DNA of 62,308 nt. It comes from a bacterium. GTDB lineage: Bacteria > Electryoneota > JAOADG01. The notes beneath the pieces are model-generated. The model was not told where the DNA came from, did no database searches, and saw only the letters and a program-made list of their open reading frames with translations. The DNA lies in NCBI GenBank assembly GCA_026417415.1, contig JAOADG010000016.1, positions 1-62,308 of the forward strand, given 5' to 3'. This document shows, one piece after another, positions 35,769-44,962 of this stretch. Numbering within the stretch: position 1 is the stretch's first letter; each line of letters opens with the position of its first letter. The translations under genes and the position numbers were made by a program.

Positions 35769-36328
35769 AATCTTGAGGAAGAAAACTGATCGTAATACTC
35801 AGGAAGTTTTTGTGTACCCAGCCCACGTTCAGCTAAGGTTCGCATTGCCAATAGCCAATCCATCATTTGGGGATAAGAGCGTTGTTCAATAGTTGTACCA
35901 CCATACTTTTGAGGATTCATACATGGATATCCAAAAGGATTTTGAATTTCTGACAAAGGTAAAGAACGAATGGATTGATCCGAGAATAAAGCAAAAACCT
36001 CTCCTGATTTCACAGCAATAACAGAAGTAGAATGATGCGGTTTAAGAATATTGAGAATATCCCAAGCACGAATTCCAACCCACTCTAACCCTAATCCCCG
36101 TGCATATCCTTGTGCAAATGCGACACCAATTCTTGTTCCAGTATAACTACCCGGTCCTGTATCCACTATCACTTGTTGGATTGGTTGATTGTGTACCAAA
36201 CGATGGACAATTAGTTGAATAAGTTCACCAGTTTGTTGAGCATTAAACACTTCATATTGATTTCTATCATCTATAGAAACGAGGACTCCACATTCAAGTT
36301 GACTGGTACTAATACATAGAGAATTCAT
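35765..36328 (-). CDS. tsaB: tRNA threonylcarbamoyladenosine biosynthesis protein TsaB
   Basis: Scaffold partner of TsaD in synthesis of t6A at position 37 of ANN-decoding tRNAs. The 187 residues show the ASKHA-fold segment VDTGPGSYTGTRIGVAFAQG (about 57-76), diagnostic of the family. It is slightly shorter than the usual 220-230 residues because the C-terminal part is reduced. ATGA overlaps join it to tsaE upstream and cdaA downstream. Confidence 0.9.
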   Translation of the reverse strand: MNSLCISTSQLECGVLVSIDDRNQYEVFNAQQTGELIQLIVHRLVHNQPIQQVIVDTGPGSYTGTRIGVAFAQGYARGLGLEWVGIRAWDILNILKPHHSTSVIAVKSGEVFALFSDQSIRSLPLSEIQNPFGYPCMNPQKYGGTTIEQRSYPQMMDWLLAMRTLAERGLGTQKLPEYYDQFSSSRL

Positions 36329-36777
36329 TCAATTTTTCCGACTTGGATTTTATGAAACTGGTCTTCAATGGTAAAATAGAGAAAAAGGGTAGATGTAGGT
36401 AAACGCTCAATAAATTTATCTGCCCATTCCACCACTATACGATCGTAATTGTCTAAAATTTCATACCATCCTAAACGATCTATTTCATTTAAGGTTTCAA
36501 TTCGATACCAGTCGCAATGGATAAGCGGTTTAGGTCCGCTATAAAGATGGATTAAACCAAACGTGGGAGATGAAACTTCATCTGTACATTGTAAACCTTG
36601 TGCAAGACCCTTAACAAAAGTTGTTTTTCCAGATCCTAAATCACCGCATAATCCTAGTACCCAAGGAATGGGAAGTTGGGAAAAATCAATTCCGACTTTT
36701 ATCATTTCGTTTTCAGAATAGCAAAGATATTCATGAAATAAATGAAAGGTCATGTTTGTTGGTGAAATCAAAGTCAT
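36325..36777 (-). CDS. tsaE: tRNA threonylcarbamoyladenosine biosynthesis ATPase TsaE
   Basis: 150-residue P-loop ATPase that resets the TsaB-TsaD complex. Walker A GDLGSGKTTF lies at about 45-54, with LQCTDEVSSPTFGLIHLY and the HCDWYRI segment typical of the family. The frame starts ATG at 36777, overlapping the porX stop. A second Met eight codons in is also possible. Confidence 0.93.
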   Translation of the reverse strand: MTLISPTNMTFHLFHEYLCYSENEMIKVGIDFSQLPIPWVLGLCGDLGSGKTTFVKGLAQGLQCTDEVSSPTFGLIHLYSGPKPLIHCDWYRIETLNEIDRLGWYEILDNYDRIVVEWADKFIERLPTSTLFLYFTIEDQFHKIQVGKIE

Positions 36778-38330
36778 TGTTTTGGCAAAAGCGTAACAAT
36801 CGGAAGTACTTGCTCTTCTAAAGAAATTCCACCGTGTTGAAAACTGTCTTGAAACATCCGAGCATACTGGTTGCTATTTGTAGGATATACAAAAAAGTAA
36901 TCTTCACGAGCAATTAAATAAGTTGTATTCAAACCACGTTTGGGAAGATAAAAATCTTCTGGGCGATCAATATAGAGTGCGGCTTTTCTATCGCATTTTA
37001 GGTTGCGGCCATATTTGTACCTCAAACCAGATGATGCTTCTTTATCTGCCATAACTTTTGAAGCTCTTTTCCCACGTGTACTTCCGTGATCACTGGTTAA
37101 CACAACGACAGTACCTGATTTAGCAAATATTTCAAGCAAATTGGGAAGTTGGCTATGACGATACCAATTTCTAACGATATCGCGGTAAGCCGATTCTGTT
37201 GGAACCATTTCACGCATTACAGCCACTGCGCTACGCGAATGTGCAACTTGATCAACAAAGTTAAAGACGAATGCTGACATTTGAAAGGAGGAAAATGAGC
37301 TTAAACGCCGTTCAAGTTGGACCGCATCTTCAGGGCTACTGCTTTTTAGATAAACTAATTCATGTTGCAATTTTATACCTAAATGCTGCAACTGAACCTC
37401 TAAAAATTCCTTTTCAAAACGATTTGCAGAAAGGTCGTCTTCATCTTCTAATGAAAACAGTTGTGAATAGGTTTTTTCTAATTCAATTGGGAACATTCCA
37501 GTAAACAACGAATTCCTTGCATAAGGTGTCGCAGTGGGTAAGATACCTAAGTACAATTGTCGTTGAACGTCAAACAATTCACGAACAAAAGGTTCAATTG
37601 CCATCCATTGATCCAAGCGTAAACAATCAATAACAATGAATGCTACTGCTTTGTTCTTTTCTAAATGTGGAACCACATATTCAGCAACAATATGAGGAGA
37701 CATTACAATTGCATCTTGTTCACGAATGACATCACGGTAATTCCGTTCTATGGATTTACAAAAATCCACATTAGCTTGCTTGCGAAGTTCTTCAAGGGTA
37801 GATTGGACGGCGGTATCTGCTTTTAATTCATCAATTAAAGTAATTTCCCACTTTGTCAACTCATTGTGAAGGTCAAACCACTCTTCAAATGAATTGGAAG
37901 GAGAGATTAAGTTTTGTAACCGATTGAATTCTGAAAGATATTCTTGTTGGGAGCGAGTTCTTGCCAATTCTCTACTTTCTAAAATTCGTTTGAGTACTGC
38001 TAAGATCTGACTTCCACGGATAGGTTTAACCAAAAAGTCACTGACTTGTAAAGCAAAAGCATGTTCAATAAGATCCTCATCTTCGGATTGTGTAACCATA
38101 ACAATCGGAACATTCGGTTTGGTCTCTCGGATCGTGGGTAGAATATCTAAACCACTTTTTCCAGTCATCATTTGATCTAAAAGAATAGCATCAAAATTTT
38201 GTTCTTTCAGACGAACAATACCATCCTCAGGATTTGAAGCGGTTTCCACTTCATAACCACGCTCCTGCAAGAAATAGATGTGAGGGCGCAACAGTTCAAT
38301 TTCGTCATCAATCCATAATAGCCGATACAT
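36774..38330 (-). CDS. porX: PorX-type response regulator with PglZ effector domain
   Basis: 518 residues. The N-terminal receiver (1-120) has acidic D8/D9, phospho-acceptor D52 (ILLDQMM) and K102. The C-terminal PglZ domain has alkaline-phosphatase-like motifs FIVIDCLRLDQW and VVLTSDHGSTRG. This architecture defines PorX, which controls and supports the type IX secretion system in Bacteroidota and relatives. The presence of T9SS tails in the window supports the call. The start overlaps the previous gene by 23 bases. A kinase in the same run (30133) may phosphorylate it. Confidence 0.92.
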   Translation of the reverse strand: MYRLLWIDDEIELLRPHIYFLQERGYEVETASNPEDGIVRLKEQNFDAILLDQMMTGKSGLDILPTIRETKPNVPIVMVTQSEDEDLIEHAFALQVSDFLVKPIRGSQILAVLKRILESRELARTRSQQEYLSEFNRLQNLISPSNSFEEWFDLHNELTKWEITLIDELKADTAVQSTLEELRKQANVDFCKSIERNYRDVIREQDAIVMSPHIVAEYVVPHLEKNKAVAFIVIDCLRLDQWMAIEPFVRELFDVQRQLYLGILPTATPYARNSLFTGMFPIELEKTYSQLFSLEDEDDLSANRFEKEFLEVQLQHLGIKLQHELVYLKSSSPEDAVQLERRLSSFSSFQMSAFVFNFVDQVAHSRSAVAVMREMVPTESAYRDIVRNWYRHSQLPNLLEIFAKSGTVVVLTSDHGSTRGKRASKVMADKEASSGLRYKYGRNLKCDRKAALYIDRPEDFYLPKRGLNTTYLIAREDYFFVYPTNSNQYARMFQDSFQHGGISLEEQVLPIVTLLPKQ

Positions 38331-39189
38331 TCATTCCCTCCAATGTTTGTTGAATCTTTTGTAACTGTTGCAATTTATCGTAAGGCACTCCTTTATGAAG
38401 AAGATATGTGGTCAGATATTGTACGTAACCAATATAAAATTTCAATAGGTGAGGTCTGGTTTGTAAAAATTCAAGTGACATCTGAACAAACTCTAAGTCA
38501 CCGCGCGCAATAGGACCTGTAATAAGAGGATGTATCGTATCTGTAGTAATAGAATCGAAAACTTGATTCATCATTTGCTTGATGGCAGGAAACAGAATCT
38601 CGTGTGAGATCTTGGTTTCTTGTCCTAGTTCAAGTGCAGCTGCAAACAAGGCATAGGGGACATTTGCTGCGAATTGACAAAGTAAATGCAATGTTTTTTT
38701 ATCCGCTTCGGAAACGATGAATGAATGAGCACAAATGAATTTTGCCGCCATTTTTCCAAACTCTATTCCACCATCTGTACCACAAAGTGAAACATAAGCA
38801 TTCTTTAGATGAGTCGCTTTTGGTTGTATAGAAACCATTGGGTGAAAGGATAACCAATCCCCTTTTTCAATCACAATCGGTTCTAAAATTTTTGGTGAAT
38901 GCCAGCCGGAGGTGTGGATCGCAAGATTGGCTTTTACATTCAAGTCAGCAAGTTCTTTCAAAATAGAAAAATAGGTGTACTCTGGTGTACAAATCCAAAT
39001 GCGATCAACCGTGGAGGTAAAAAAAGTTTGATAAGTTTTTATATATGTTTCTTTATCACCAATTGAAACAATTCGTTCTTTAGAAGTTTTAGTAAATACC
39101 ATTACAATGGATGACAATTGTTGCTCAATTGCATACACCAAATGTCCAACTCGACCAAACCCCACAATCCACACATTGGACATACTCAT
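38308..39189 (-). CDS. Rossmann-like DUF2520 oxidoreductase-type protein
   Basis: 293 residues. The N-terminal Rossmann fold with VWIVGFGRVGHLVYAIE is followed by an all-helical DUF2520-like domain (FAANVPYALFAAALELG). Relatives resemble 6-phosphogluconate/pyrroline-5-carboxylate dehydrogenases, but the substrate is unknown. The G-x-G-x-x-G motif is kept, so NAD(P) binding is likely. It abuts the selD stop with no gap and overlaps porX. Confidence 0.75.
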   Translation of the reverse strand: MSMSNVWIVGFGRVGHLVYAIEQQLSSIVMVFTKTSKERIVSIGDKETYIKTYQTFFTSTVDRIWICTPEYTYFSILKELADLNVKANLAIHTSGWHSPKILEPIVIEKGDWLSFHPMVSIQPKATHLKNAYVSLCGTDGGIEFGKMAAKFICAHSFIVSEADKKTLHLLCQFAANVPYALFAAALELGQETKISHEILFPAIKQMMNQVFDSITTDTIHPLITGPIARGDLEFVQMSLEFLQTRPHLLKFYIGYVQYLTTYLLHKGVPYDKLQQLQKIQQTLEGMNVSAIMD

Positions 39190-40230
39190 CTACCTTATGA
39201 TTTTTATTTGAATTTCACTACCAGTCAATTCACCAATCATAGCAGCAACTTCATGATTTTCAAGCAATGTTTGCACCAATTGATTTACACGGTCAGAGGG
39301 AACTGAAAGAAGAAGACCGCCGGATGTTTGTGGGTCAAATAGTAATGAAAGTAAACTATCATCGTGAAAATTGATATGGATTTTCGATTCAACAAATAGA
39401 CGATTGCGATATAAACCTCCAGCACGATTTTTGGTGTCTTTTGCAAGTTCATATGCGTGGGGTAAAATAGGGATTTGTTCTGCGTAAAGTGTAATACCGA
39501 CTTTACTCTGTTTTGCAATATCTAAGCAGTGTCCTATTAATCCAAACCCTGTAACGTCGGTAGCACAACGCACTTCAAATTGTTTAGCAAGTACCGATGC
39601 TTGACGGTTCAAATGCACCAAAGATTGATGTAAAATCGTTTCAGCGTCTTTACTTAAAACTCCTCGTTTTGCTGCGGTAGCTAAGATACCTGTACCAATG
39701 CCTTTGGTCAGAACCAATACATCCCCTTCTTTACCTTTTGATTTCATCATCAGGGTTGATTCAGATACTATACCTGTTACCGAAAAACCGAATTTTAACT
39801 CTTTATCTTGAACGGTATGTCCACCAAGCAATTCACAACCTGCCTCTTGCAATTTATCTTGTGCACCTAAAAAAATTTCTTTAAGCACCTCAGTTGGTAA
39901 TTGTTGAATTGGAAGGCAAGCGATGGTAAGTGCAGAAAGCGGGTCGCCGCCCATAGCATAGACATCAGAAAGTGCATTTGCAGCAGCAGCAGCACCGTAA
40001 ATGTAAGGATCGTCTACGATAGGGGTAAAAAAATCTACCGTTTGAACCAGCAGATCGCCGCTGGGAGAACGAATTACACCCGCATCATCAAAGGCAGATA
40101 GACCCACGACCACATTTTGATCAGGTTTTGAGGAAAATCCGCTACCGAGTAGTTCGACCAGCTCCGCAGGTCCCACTTTAGAAGCTCAACCGGCACAATC
40201 TGAAAAACCAGTGAGGCGGATTTTATCCAT
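39190..40230 (-). CDS. selD: Selenophosphate synthase, itself a selenoprotein (in-frame TGA = Sec15)
   Basis: Makes selenophosphate from selenide and ATP. Conventional reading starts at GTG 40176 and yields 328 residues without the active site. Upstream, the frame continues through one TGA (40186-40188) to ATG 40230, giving 346 residues. The new N-terminus reads GFSDCAGUASKVGPAEL, where U15 and K18 fall exactly where SelD has its catalytic Cys/Sec and conserved Lys. A second in-frame ATG (40251) would add 7 residues. The rest shows VQTVDFFTP, NALSDVYAMGG, GGHTVQD and DPQTSGG, normal for SelD. First gene of the run ending at 30133. Confidence 0.9.
40160..40188 (-). promoter_or_regulatory. Candidate bacterial SECIS element next to the selD TGA
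   Basis: Starting at the A of the TGA, AGCUUC (40186-40181) can pair with GGAGCU (40165-40160), one G-U pair, around a 15-base loop containing GGGACC. Size and position suit a bacterial SECIS, though the stem is short. Confidence 0.45.
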
Positions 40231-40268
40231 TTCTTTTTTCTCTTTTTCCATCAGACAAGATGAGTAAA

Positions 40269-40284
40269 TTTCGTTAAAACGAAA
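40269..40284. promoter_or_regulatory. Perfect inverted repeat between selD and the DUF2723 gene
   Basis: TTTCGTT (40269-40275) and AACGAAA (40278-40284) are perfect 7-base arms around AA, in the 140-base divergent spacer and 39 bases before the selD ATG. There is no T-run in either direction. An operator serving one or both genes is likely. Confidence 0.4.
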
Positions 40285-40370
40285 GATATTGACCAAAATG
40301 CAAATTTACCAAGCGGTTGCAATGAATAGGTACACTTCGTTACTTTGCTATCAAGAATAGAGGAGTTCAT

Positions 40371-42161
40371 TTGAAAAACCAAAAGCCCTTCATTGTAGCC
40401 ATTGTAACCTTTGTTCTGTACGTATTCACGTTAACCCCGGGTTTGCCACCAGTCGATGCAGGCGAACTAATTGGATGTGCAGTGACTTTCGGAATCCCGC
40501 ACCCTACAGGTTATCCTTTGTATTTATTGTTGTCACGAATTGTGACCATATTGCCCATTTCGCCTTTATTGATGTTATCGTTGTTCTCTAGTATAGCAAT
40601 GGCAACAGCAACCTATTGGATAGCACGGTGGTTTCAAGATGAATTTCCACATCCTCTTATACCATTTGTAGCACTCTTGTTTCCTATTGCAAACTTGGTT
40701 TGGGAAAGTGCAATACGACCTGAAGTGTATGCATTGTATGTTGCTATCATTGCAATGGTGATTTGGTCTGCAGCACGGGTATGGAAAGGGACTGAACGTT
40801 CAGAAATCATTTTTGTATATGTTTCTGCTTTGGCACTTATTGCACATCTTTCAAGTGTTTATACTTTATTGCCTTTGTGGGTTGGTTTACTCTTAAGATC
40901 AGAATCCAGACGAGTGCTTCTTCAGCCAATTTTACTATTTGTCGCTCTACTTCCCATTACACTTCATTTGATTTTACCAATACGAGAGATCTACGGTAAA
41001 CCACCTTATAGTTGGGGCGATTTTACTACCTTGGATGGTTGGTGGAGACATGTTTCTGGATGGCAATATCGGATTTGGTTCTTTGAATCGAGCAAAGCAT
41101 GGTGGAACAACTTAAGTCAATTCTTTGCATCCCTACCAAAGAATACCGCTTGGATCGGACTTCCCCTTATGTTCATCGGAATCTATCAAGCATTCAAAGG
41201 TTCTAAGCAACAAACAATATGGTTGCTTGCTACAGCACTGTTTTCTATCGTGATGGTAAGTGGCTACAATATCCCTGATTTAGAAGCTTACTATATCCCA
41301 TCTTTGATTGTTTTCCTTTGGTTCAGCGGAGTGGGTACGACATACCTCTTGAAAAAGATAAACAATCCTTTTTGGTTAACTTCAATTTTTGCGATGGTAT
41401 GGATAGTCCTTGCATTCGTTTTGGCTCCTCGCGAATCGAGAAAAATAGATTTGCGGCAGTTAGTTTATGCGCGCGCTTTGGTAAAACAACTGCCATCTCC
41501 ATCAATTTTAATCACTGCCAATTGGCCTAATGTGGCTGGTCCCTTAAGTGGTTTACAAGCAATGGGTGAAAGAAAAGATGTGGTAGTGATTGATCAAGAA
41601 TTGATGAGAAGATCTTGGTACATTCGTTTTCTGATGCGACGATATCCGAATGCAATCAAAGGTTGTGAACGAGAATTTGAAGATTTGATACCAGCATTGT
41701 TAAAATTTGAAAGAAGAGAACCAATTTCAGCTCAAGAACTAGAAAGAAAATATCGTGCTGCAATTCATTCGCTGATCTTGAAAAATATTCCACGAACAGC
41801 GGTATGTGTTACTGAAGAGATTAACACTCCACAATCCATAGCAGGTTCCACGCTTTATAGAATTCCGTTATTGTTATTTAGCCGACTTTTATTTTCTGAA
41901 GTGAATTACAATGCTGTTCCTGAAGGATTAGAAATTGATGAACTATTTGAACCACCTGTGGATAATCCATTTGATAAGCAGTTAAGAGAAGCAGTAGCGT
42001 ACAGTTTTGCATTACGTGCAAACTATCTTTTTAAAAAACCTGATTTTCGTGAAGAAGCATTTACTTTAATTCAACTAGCAAAAAGAATTCAACCACCAGT
42101 TGGTGGACATGCCGATGTGCTTATTCAATTGATAGAAAAAGAGCAAGGAAGAAAACAGTAA
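40371..42161 (+). CDS. DUF2723-family membrane protein (GT-C-like)
   Basis: 596 residues. TLTPGLPPVDAGELIGCAVTFGIPHPTGYPLY near the N-terminus is the DUF2723 signature, with an acidic residue in the first outer loop as in protein O-mannosyltransferase-like GT-C enzymes. About ten transmembrane helices run to residue 350, then a soluble C-terminal domain. Probably a lipid-phosphosugar-dependent glycosyltransferase of the envelope. The start is TTG with GAGGAG 6 bases upstream. Its stop directly abuts the stop of the opposite-strand MscS gene. Confidence 0.85.
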   Translation: MKNQKPFIVAIVTFVLYVFTLTPGLPPVDAGELIGCAVTFGIPHPTGYPLYLLLSRIVTILPISPLLMLSLFSSIAMATATYWIARWFQDEFPHPLIPFVALLFPIANLVWESAIRPEVYALYVAIIAMVIWSAARVWKGTERSEIIFVYVSALALIAHLSSVYTLLPLWVGLLLRSESRRVLLQPILLFVALLPITLHLILPIREIYGKPPYSWGDFTTLDGWWRHVSGWQYRIWFFESSKAWWNNLSQFFASLPKNTAWIGLPLMFIGIYQAFKGSKQQTIWLLATALFSIVMVSGYNIPDLEAYYIPSLIVFLWFSGVGTTYLLKKINNPFWLTSIFAMVWIVLAFVLAPRESRKIDLRQLVYARALVKQLPSPSILITANWPNVAGPLSGLQAMGERKDVVVIDQELMRRSWYIRFLMRRYPNAIKGCEREFEDLIPALLKFERREPISAQELERKYRAAIHSLILKNIPRTAVCVTEEINTPQSIAGSTLYRIPLLLFSRLLFSEVNYNAVPEGLEIDELFEPPVDNPFDKQLREAVAYSFALRANYLFKKPDFREEAFTLIQLAKRIQPPVGGHADVLIQLIEKEQGRKQ

Positions 42162-43238
42162 TTAAGAACTAAGCGTTAGATTCGGAAGTACCTGAACTGT
42201 GCGCGTTGGATATGCGAACTTTACTCCTAATTCACGAAATCGTTCTACAATTTTAAGATTAATTTCATGATGGATATGAACAAAAAGTTGAAAATCTCTA
42301 TCCGTTATGAAGTATGCTGTTTCAAATTGAAAAGCGTGCTCACCTAAATTCCGAAGTCCGCAGTAATCAAATTTGGTTTGTCCGTGTTCATCAATGATCT
42401 TCTTGATTTCCATAGGAATTTGTTCTAACAGTTCTTTCGGTGTAGTGTACTCCACATTAAAAGTAAATTGAACTCGCCGTTCTTCCATTCTACGAAAATT
42501 CTGGATTCGAGAATCGATTAGGTTTGAATTAGGGATAATGATTTCTTCACCGGAGATACTCCGCAGCCGTGTAGTTTTAAGACCAATTCGTTCCACTCGC
42601 CCTCGGAATTCATTAATCACAATAAAATCACCAACTTCAAACGGTTTATCAAACACAATGATGAATGAACTAAAGATATCTCCTAGGATCTTTTGAGTGG
42701 CTAAAGCAATCGCAATTCCACCAACACCAAGCCCTGTGATGACAGCAGTGATGTTGACACCAAGATTGCTTAGCATAATGAGTAAAACCACACTCCAAAC
42801 CACCAACTTTGCTACAAAGCCAATGATTCCAAAAGTGGTTGACGTGACGACCGTATCTGTTTGATTCTTTTTACGTTCGTAGAGGAAGAATTCTATTAAT
42901 GCATTTCCCCAAAGGATAATCTGTAGTGAGAAAAAAACGACAAAGAAACGAAATAAATACAATTCTACTTTAGGTGTGAGAATGAGAAACTTTGAACCGA
43001 AATAAAGACCAATTAGTAAAAGAAAAAATGGTTTTGTTTTTTGGATTAGAAGTACAATTCCGTCATCAAATTTTGTATCTGTTTTTTTCGCAAGACGATG
43101 AATTCGGCGGATCGTTAGAGATTTTGCGATTTGAAGGACTAACCAAAGGGTAATACTAACCACTAAGGCGGTTACCCAAACGCTGAGTTTATTTCCTAAA
43201 TAAACTTTATCAAGCCCGATTACTTTTGTTGTGTCCAT
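42162..43238 (-). CDS. MscS-family mechanosensitive channel
   Basis: 358 residues with about five transmembrane helices. The pore-lining helix region VTGLGVGGIAIALATQKILGD is followed by the beta domain with FDKPFEVGDFIVI and RTTRLRSISGEEIIIPNS-like sequence. It releases solutes on hypo-osmotic shock. Length fits the medium-size MscS group. It follows the M28-like peptidase by 8 bases in a four-gene minus-strand unit. Confidence 0.9.
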   Translation of the reverse strand: MDTTKVIGLDKVYLGNKLSVWVTALVVSITLWLVLQIAKSLTIRRIHRLAKKTDTKFDDGIVLLIQKTKPFFLLLIGLYFGSKFLILTPKVELYLFRFFVVFFSLQIILWGNALIEFFLYERKKNQTDTVVTSTTFGIIGFVAKLVVWSVVLLIMLSNLGVNITAVITGLGVGGIAIALATQKILGDIFSSFIIVFDKPFEVGDFIVINEFRGRVERIGLKTTRLRSISGEEIIIPNSNLIDSRIQNFRRMEERRVQFTFNVEYTTPKELLEQIPMEIKKIIDEHGQTKFDYCGLRNLGEHAFQFETAYFITDRDFQLFVHIHHEINLKIVERFRELGVKFAYPTRTVQVLPNLTLSS

Positions 43239-43246
43239 AGTAATGT

Positions 43247-44104
43247 CTAAATCTGCTTTTTAGAAAGTGAATAATGGTTAATTAGTCGTATCAGTAAATC
43301 AGTTATATCTTGAATATCATTTAGATAAACTTCTTCATTTGCACAGTGGTAAGGATAAATTGCAGGTTCAAGTGCGATGGAAGGAATTGAAAATGGTGCA
43401 AATTGCTTTCCATATTCTAAATAATCGTTGGTGTTGTTATACAATTGAATACTAGGATACAATTTTCGTATCTGATTCTCTAATTGTACAGTTTTTCTAA
43501 TTAATGTTTTGGAAGGAACAATAGAATTTAATTCCCAATGACGGCTATAAAGGGCTATACCAGGTTTTCCTCGAAACAATGGTGTTGTATCAATCGTAAT
43601 AAACAGTTGTGGAAAAAGTTGGTTTTTAATTAAATAAGCAGATAACTTTTGTGCACCAATTCCATGTTTCAATCGTTTTCCATGGTTTCTTAGTAAATGT
43701 GGTGTTTTTTTTAAACCAGTGCTCTCTTCCATTTCAGAAAATAGTAGATACAGTGGTGGATGTGGAAACGAGTGGGCGATCGATCCAATGTATAATAGAA
43801 TACCAACACCCACCGCATCATCTAACAATCCACATAGTTTCTGTTCGCTAAGTTGTACTTTTAATTTTCTTTTGATGTCTTTTCCAAAATGGTTGATTTT
43901 ATCCAAGTGTGCGGTTAATGCGATAGGTCGCCCTTTTGCGGTAGCTGGAATGGTAAGCAAGAGATTTCTGGTATGAATGATTTTGATAGATGCTTGAATC
44001 TGTTTATTTGCACGAAAAATCAAAGGGTGCAATCGTTCTTCAAAACTGCTAAAAGAAGGGATCTCTGCAACTTTTATAACCCAATCAAGAACAGATTTAC
44101 CCAT
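43247..44104 (-). CDS. M28/M42-like zinc aminopeptidase family protein
   Basis: 285 residues with the ordered metal ligands of the M20/M28/M42 clan: TAHLDKINHF (His and Asp), CGLLDDAVG (bridging Asp), FSEMEESTGL (catalytic Glu pair), TIDTTP (Asp) and a terminal YPYHCANEEV (His). The two-zinc site therefore appears intact. It is shorter than usual (350-500 residues) and has no signal peptide or lid domain. Substrate unknown. Confidence 0.75.
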   Translation of the reverse strand: MGKSVLDWVIKVAEIPSFSSFEERLHPLIFRANKQIQASIKIIHTRNLLLTIPATAKGRPIALTAHLDKINHFGKDIKRKLKVQLSEQKLCGLLDDAVGVGILLYIGSIAHSFPHPPLYLLFSEMEESTGLKKTPHLLRNHGKRLKHGIGAQKLSAYLIKNQLFPQLFITIDTTPLFRGKPGIALYSRHWELNSIVPSKTLIRKTVQLENQIRKLYPSIQLYNNTNDYLEYGKQFAPFSIPSIALEPAIYPYHCANEEVYLNDIQDITDLLIRLINHYSLSKKQI

Positions 44105-44146
44105 GTATCGCTCGTAATAAAAAAATTGTAAAAATTGTTTAACTTT

Positions 44147-44962
44147 TCATTCGTTCAAATCAATTTGTGAAAGATAGCGACTTGCTGAAGTGGCAAATAA
44201 AAAAATTCCTGTTGCTACAGATGCATTCAAACTTTTTTGTTTACCACTTGCAACAATAGATACCAATTGATCTGAATGTTTTTGAAAAAATGGAGAAACA
44301 CCCTTTTCTTCTGAACCGATGATCCAAACAATCCGATTAGGAATTTCAACATCATAAATGGAAATGGTAGAATGTTCTGAAGTTGAATAAATCCAAAATT
44401 GATGATCTCGAAGTTGTTGAACCAACTCTTTTTGAGAAATATATTTCACCAACGTTGTATGAAATAATGTTCCTGAAGATGCTTTAATCGTAGAAGAAGA
44501 TAGGGGCGGGTGACGTTGACTAATAAGTACTGCTGCAGAAAAAAAAGTAGCAGTGCGGCAAATCGCACCGAAATTTCCAGTATCTGATATTCCATCTAAC
44601 AAAACTGCAGTAACATACATTTCATTTTTTACAGACCTTAGCCAATCGTAGAAATCTAAAGGTACAATAGAAGAAATTCTTGCTGCTACACCTTGATGGG
44701 TTTGATTTCCAGCATAGCGATCAATTGCTGCTTTAGGAACTAAATCAATAGGAATTTTTAGTTCTTTGGCTCGTTTTCTAAGAATTTGAATTTGGTTTCC
44801 GGTTGCTTCTTGGCTAATGTAAATTCTTTCCAGATGAATTCCGGCCTCCATTGCTTCTAAAATAGAATGCCGACCAAATAACCAATCAGATGGATTAGGG
44901 GGTATCGCTGGAAGATTCATTTTTCTGTTGGCTTGGTAAATAGATGTTTGTGTACCACTCAC
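44147..44962 (-). CDS. rlmB: SpoU/TrmH-family rRNA 2'-O-methyltransferase (RlmB-like)
   Basis: 271 residues. WLFGRHSILEAMEAG begins the L30e-like substrate domain. The SPOUT domain follows, with DGISDTGNFGAICRTA (motif 1), GSEEKGVSPF (motif 2) and LNASVATGIFLFA (motif 3), forming the knotted SAM site. RlmB methylates G2251 of 23S rRNA. The start is uncertain: the GTG at 44962 lies inside the preceding gene, and ATG 44920 (MNLPAIPP) is an equally good choice that leaves the methyltransferase intact. Confidence 0.85.
   Translation of the reverse strand: MSGTQTSIYQANRKMNLPAIPPNPSDWLFGRHSILEAMEAGIHLERIYISQEATGNQIQILRKRAKELKIPIDLVPKAAIDRYAGNQTHQGVAARISSIVPLDFYDWLRSVKNEMYVTAVLLDGISDTGNFGAICRTATFFSAAVLISQRHPPLSSSTIKASSGTLFHTTLVKYISQKELVQQLRDHQFWIYSTSEHSTISIYDVEIPNRIVWIIGSEEKGVSPFFQKHSDQLVSIVASGKQKSLNASVATGIFLFATSASRYLSQIDLNE

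Noticed and set aside
39190-40176. SelD starting at GTG 40176
   Set aside because: It lacks the catalytic residue and has no ribosome site; the frame resumes upstream through a TGA at the Sec position.
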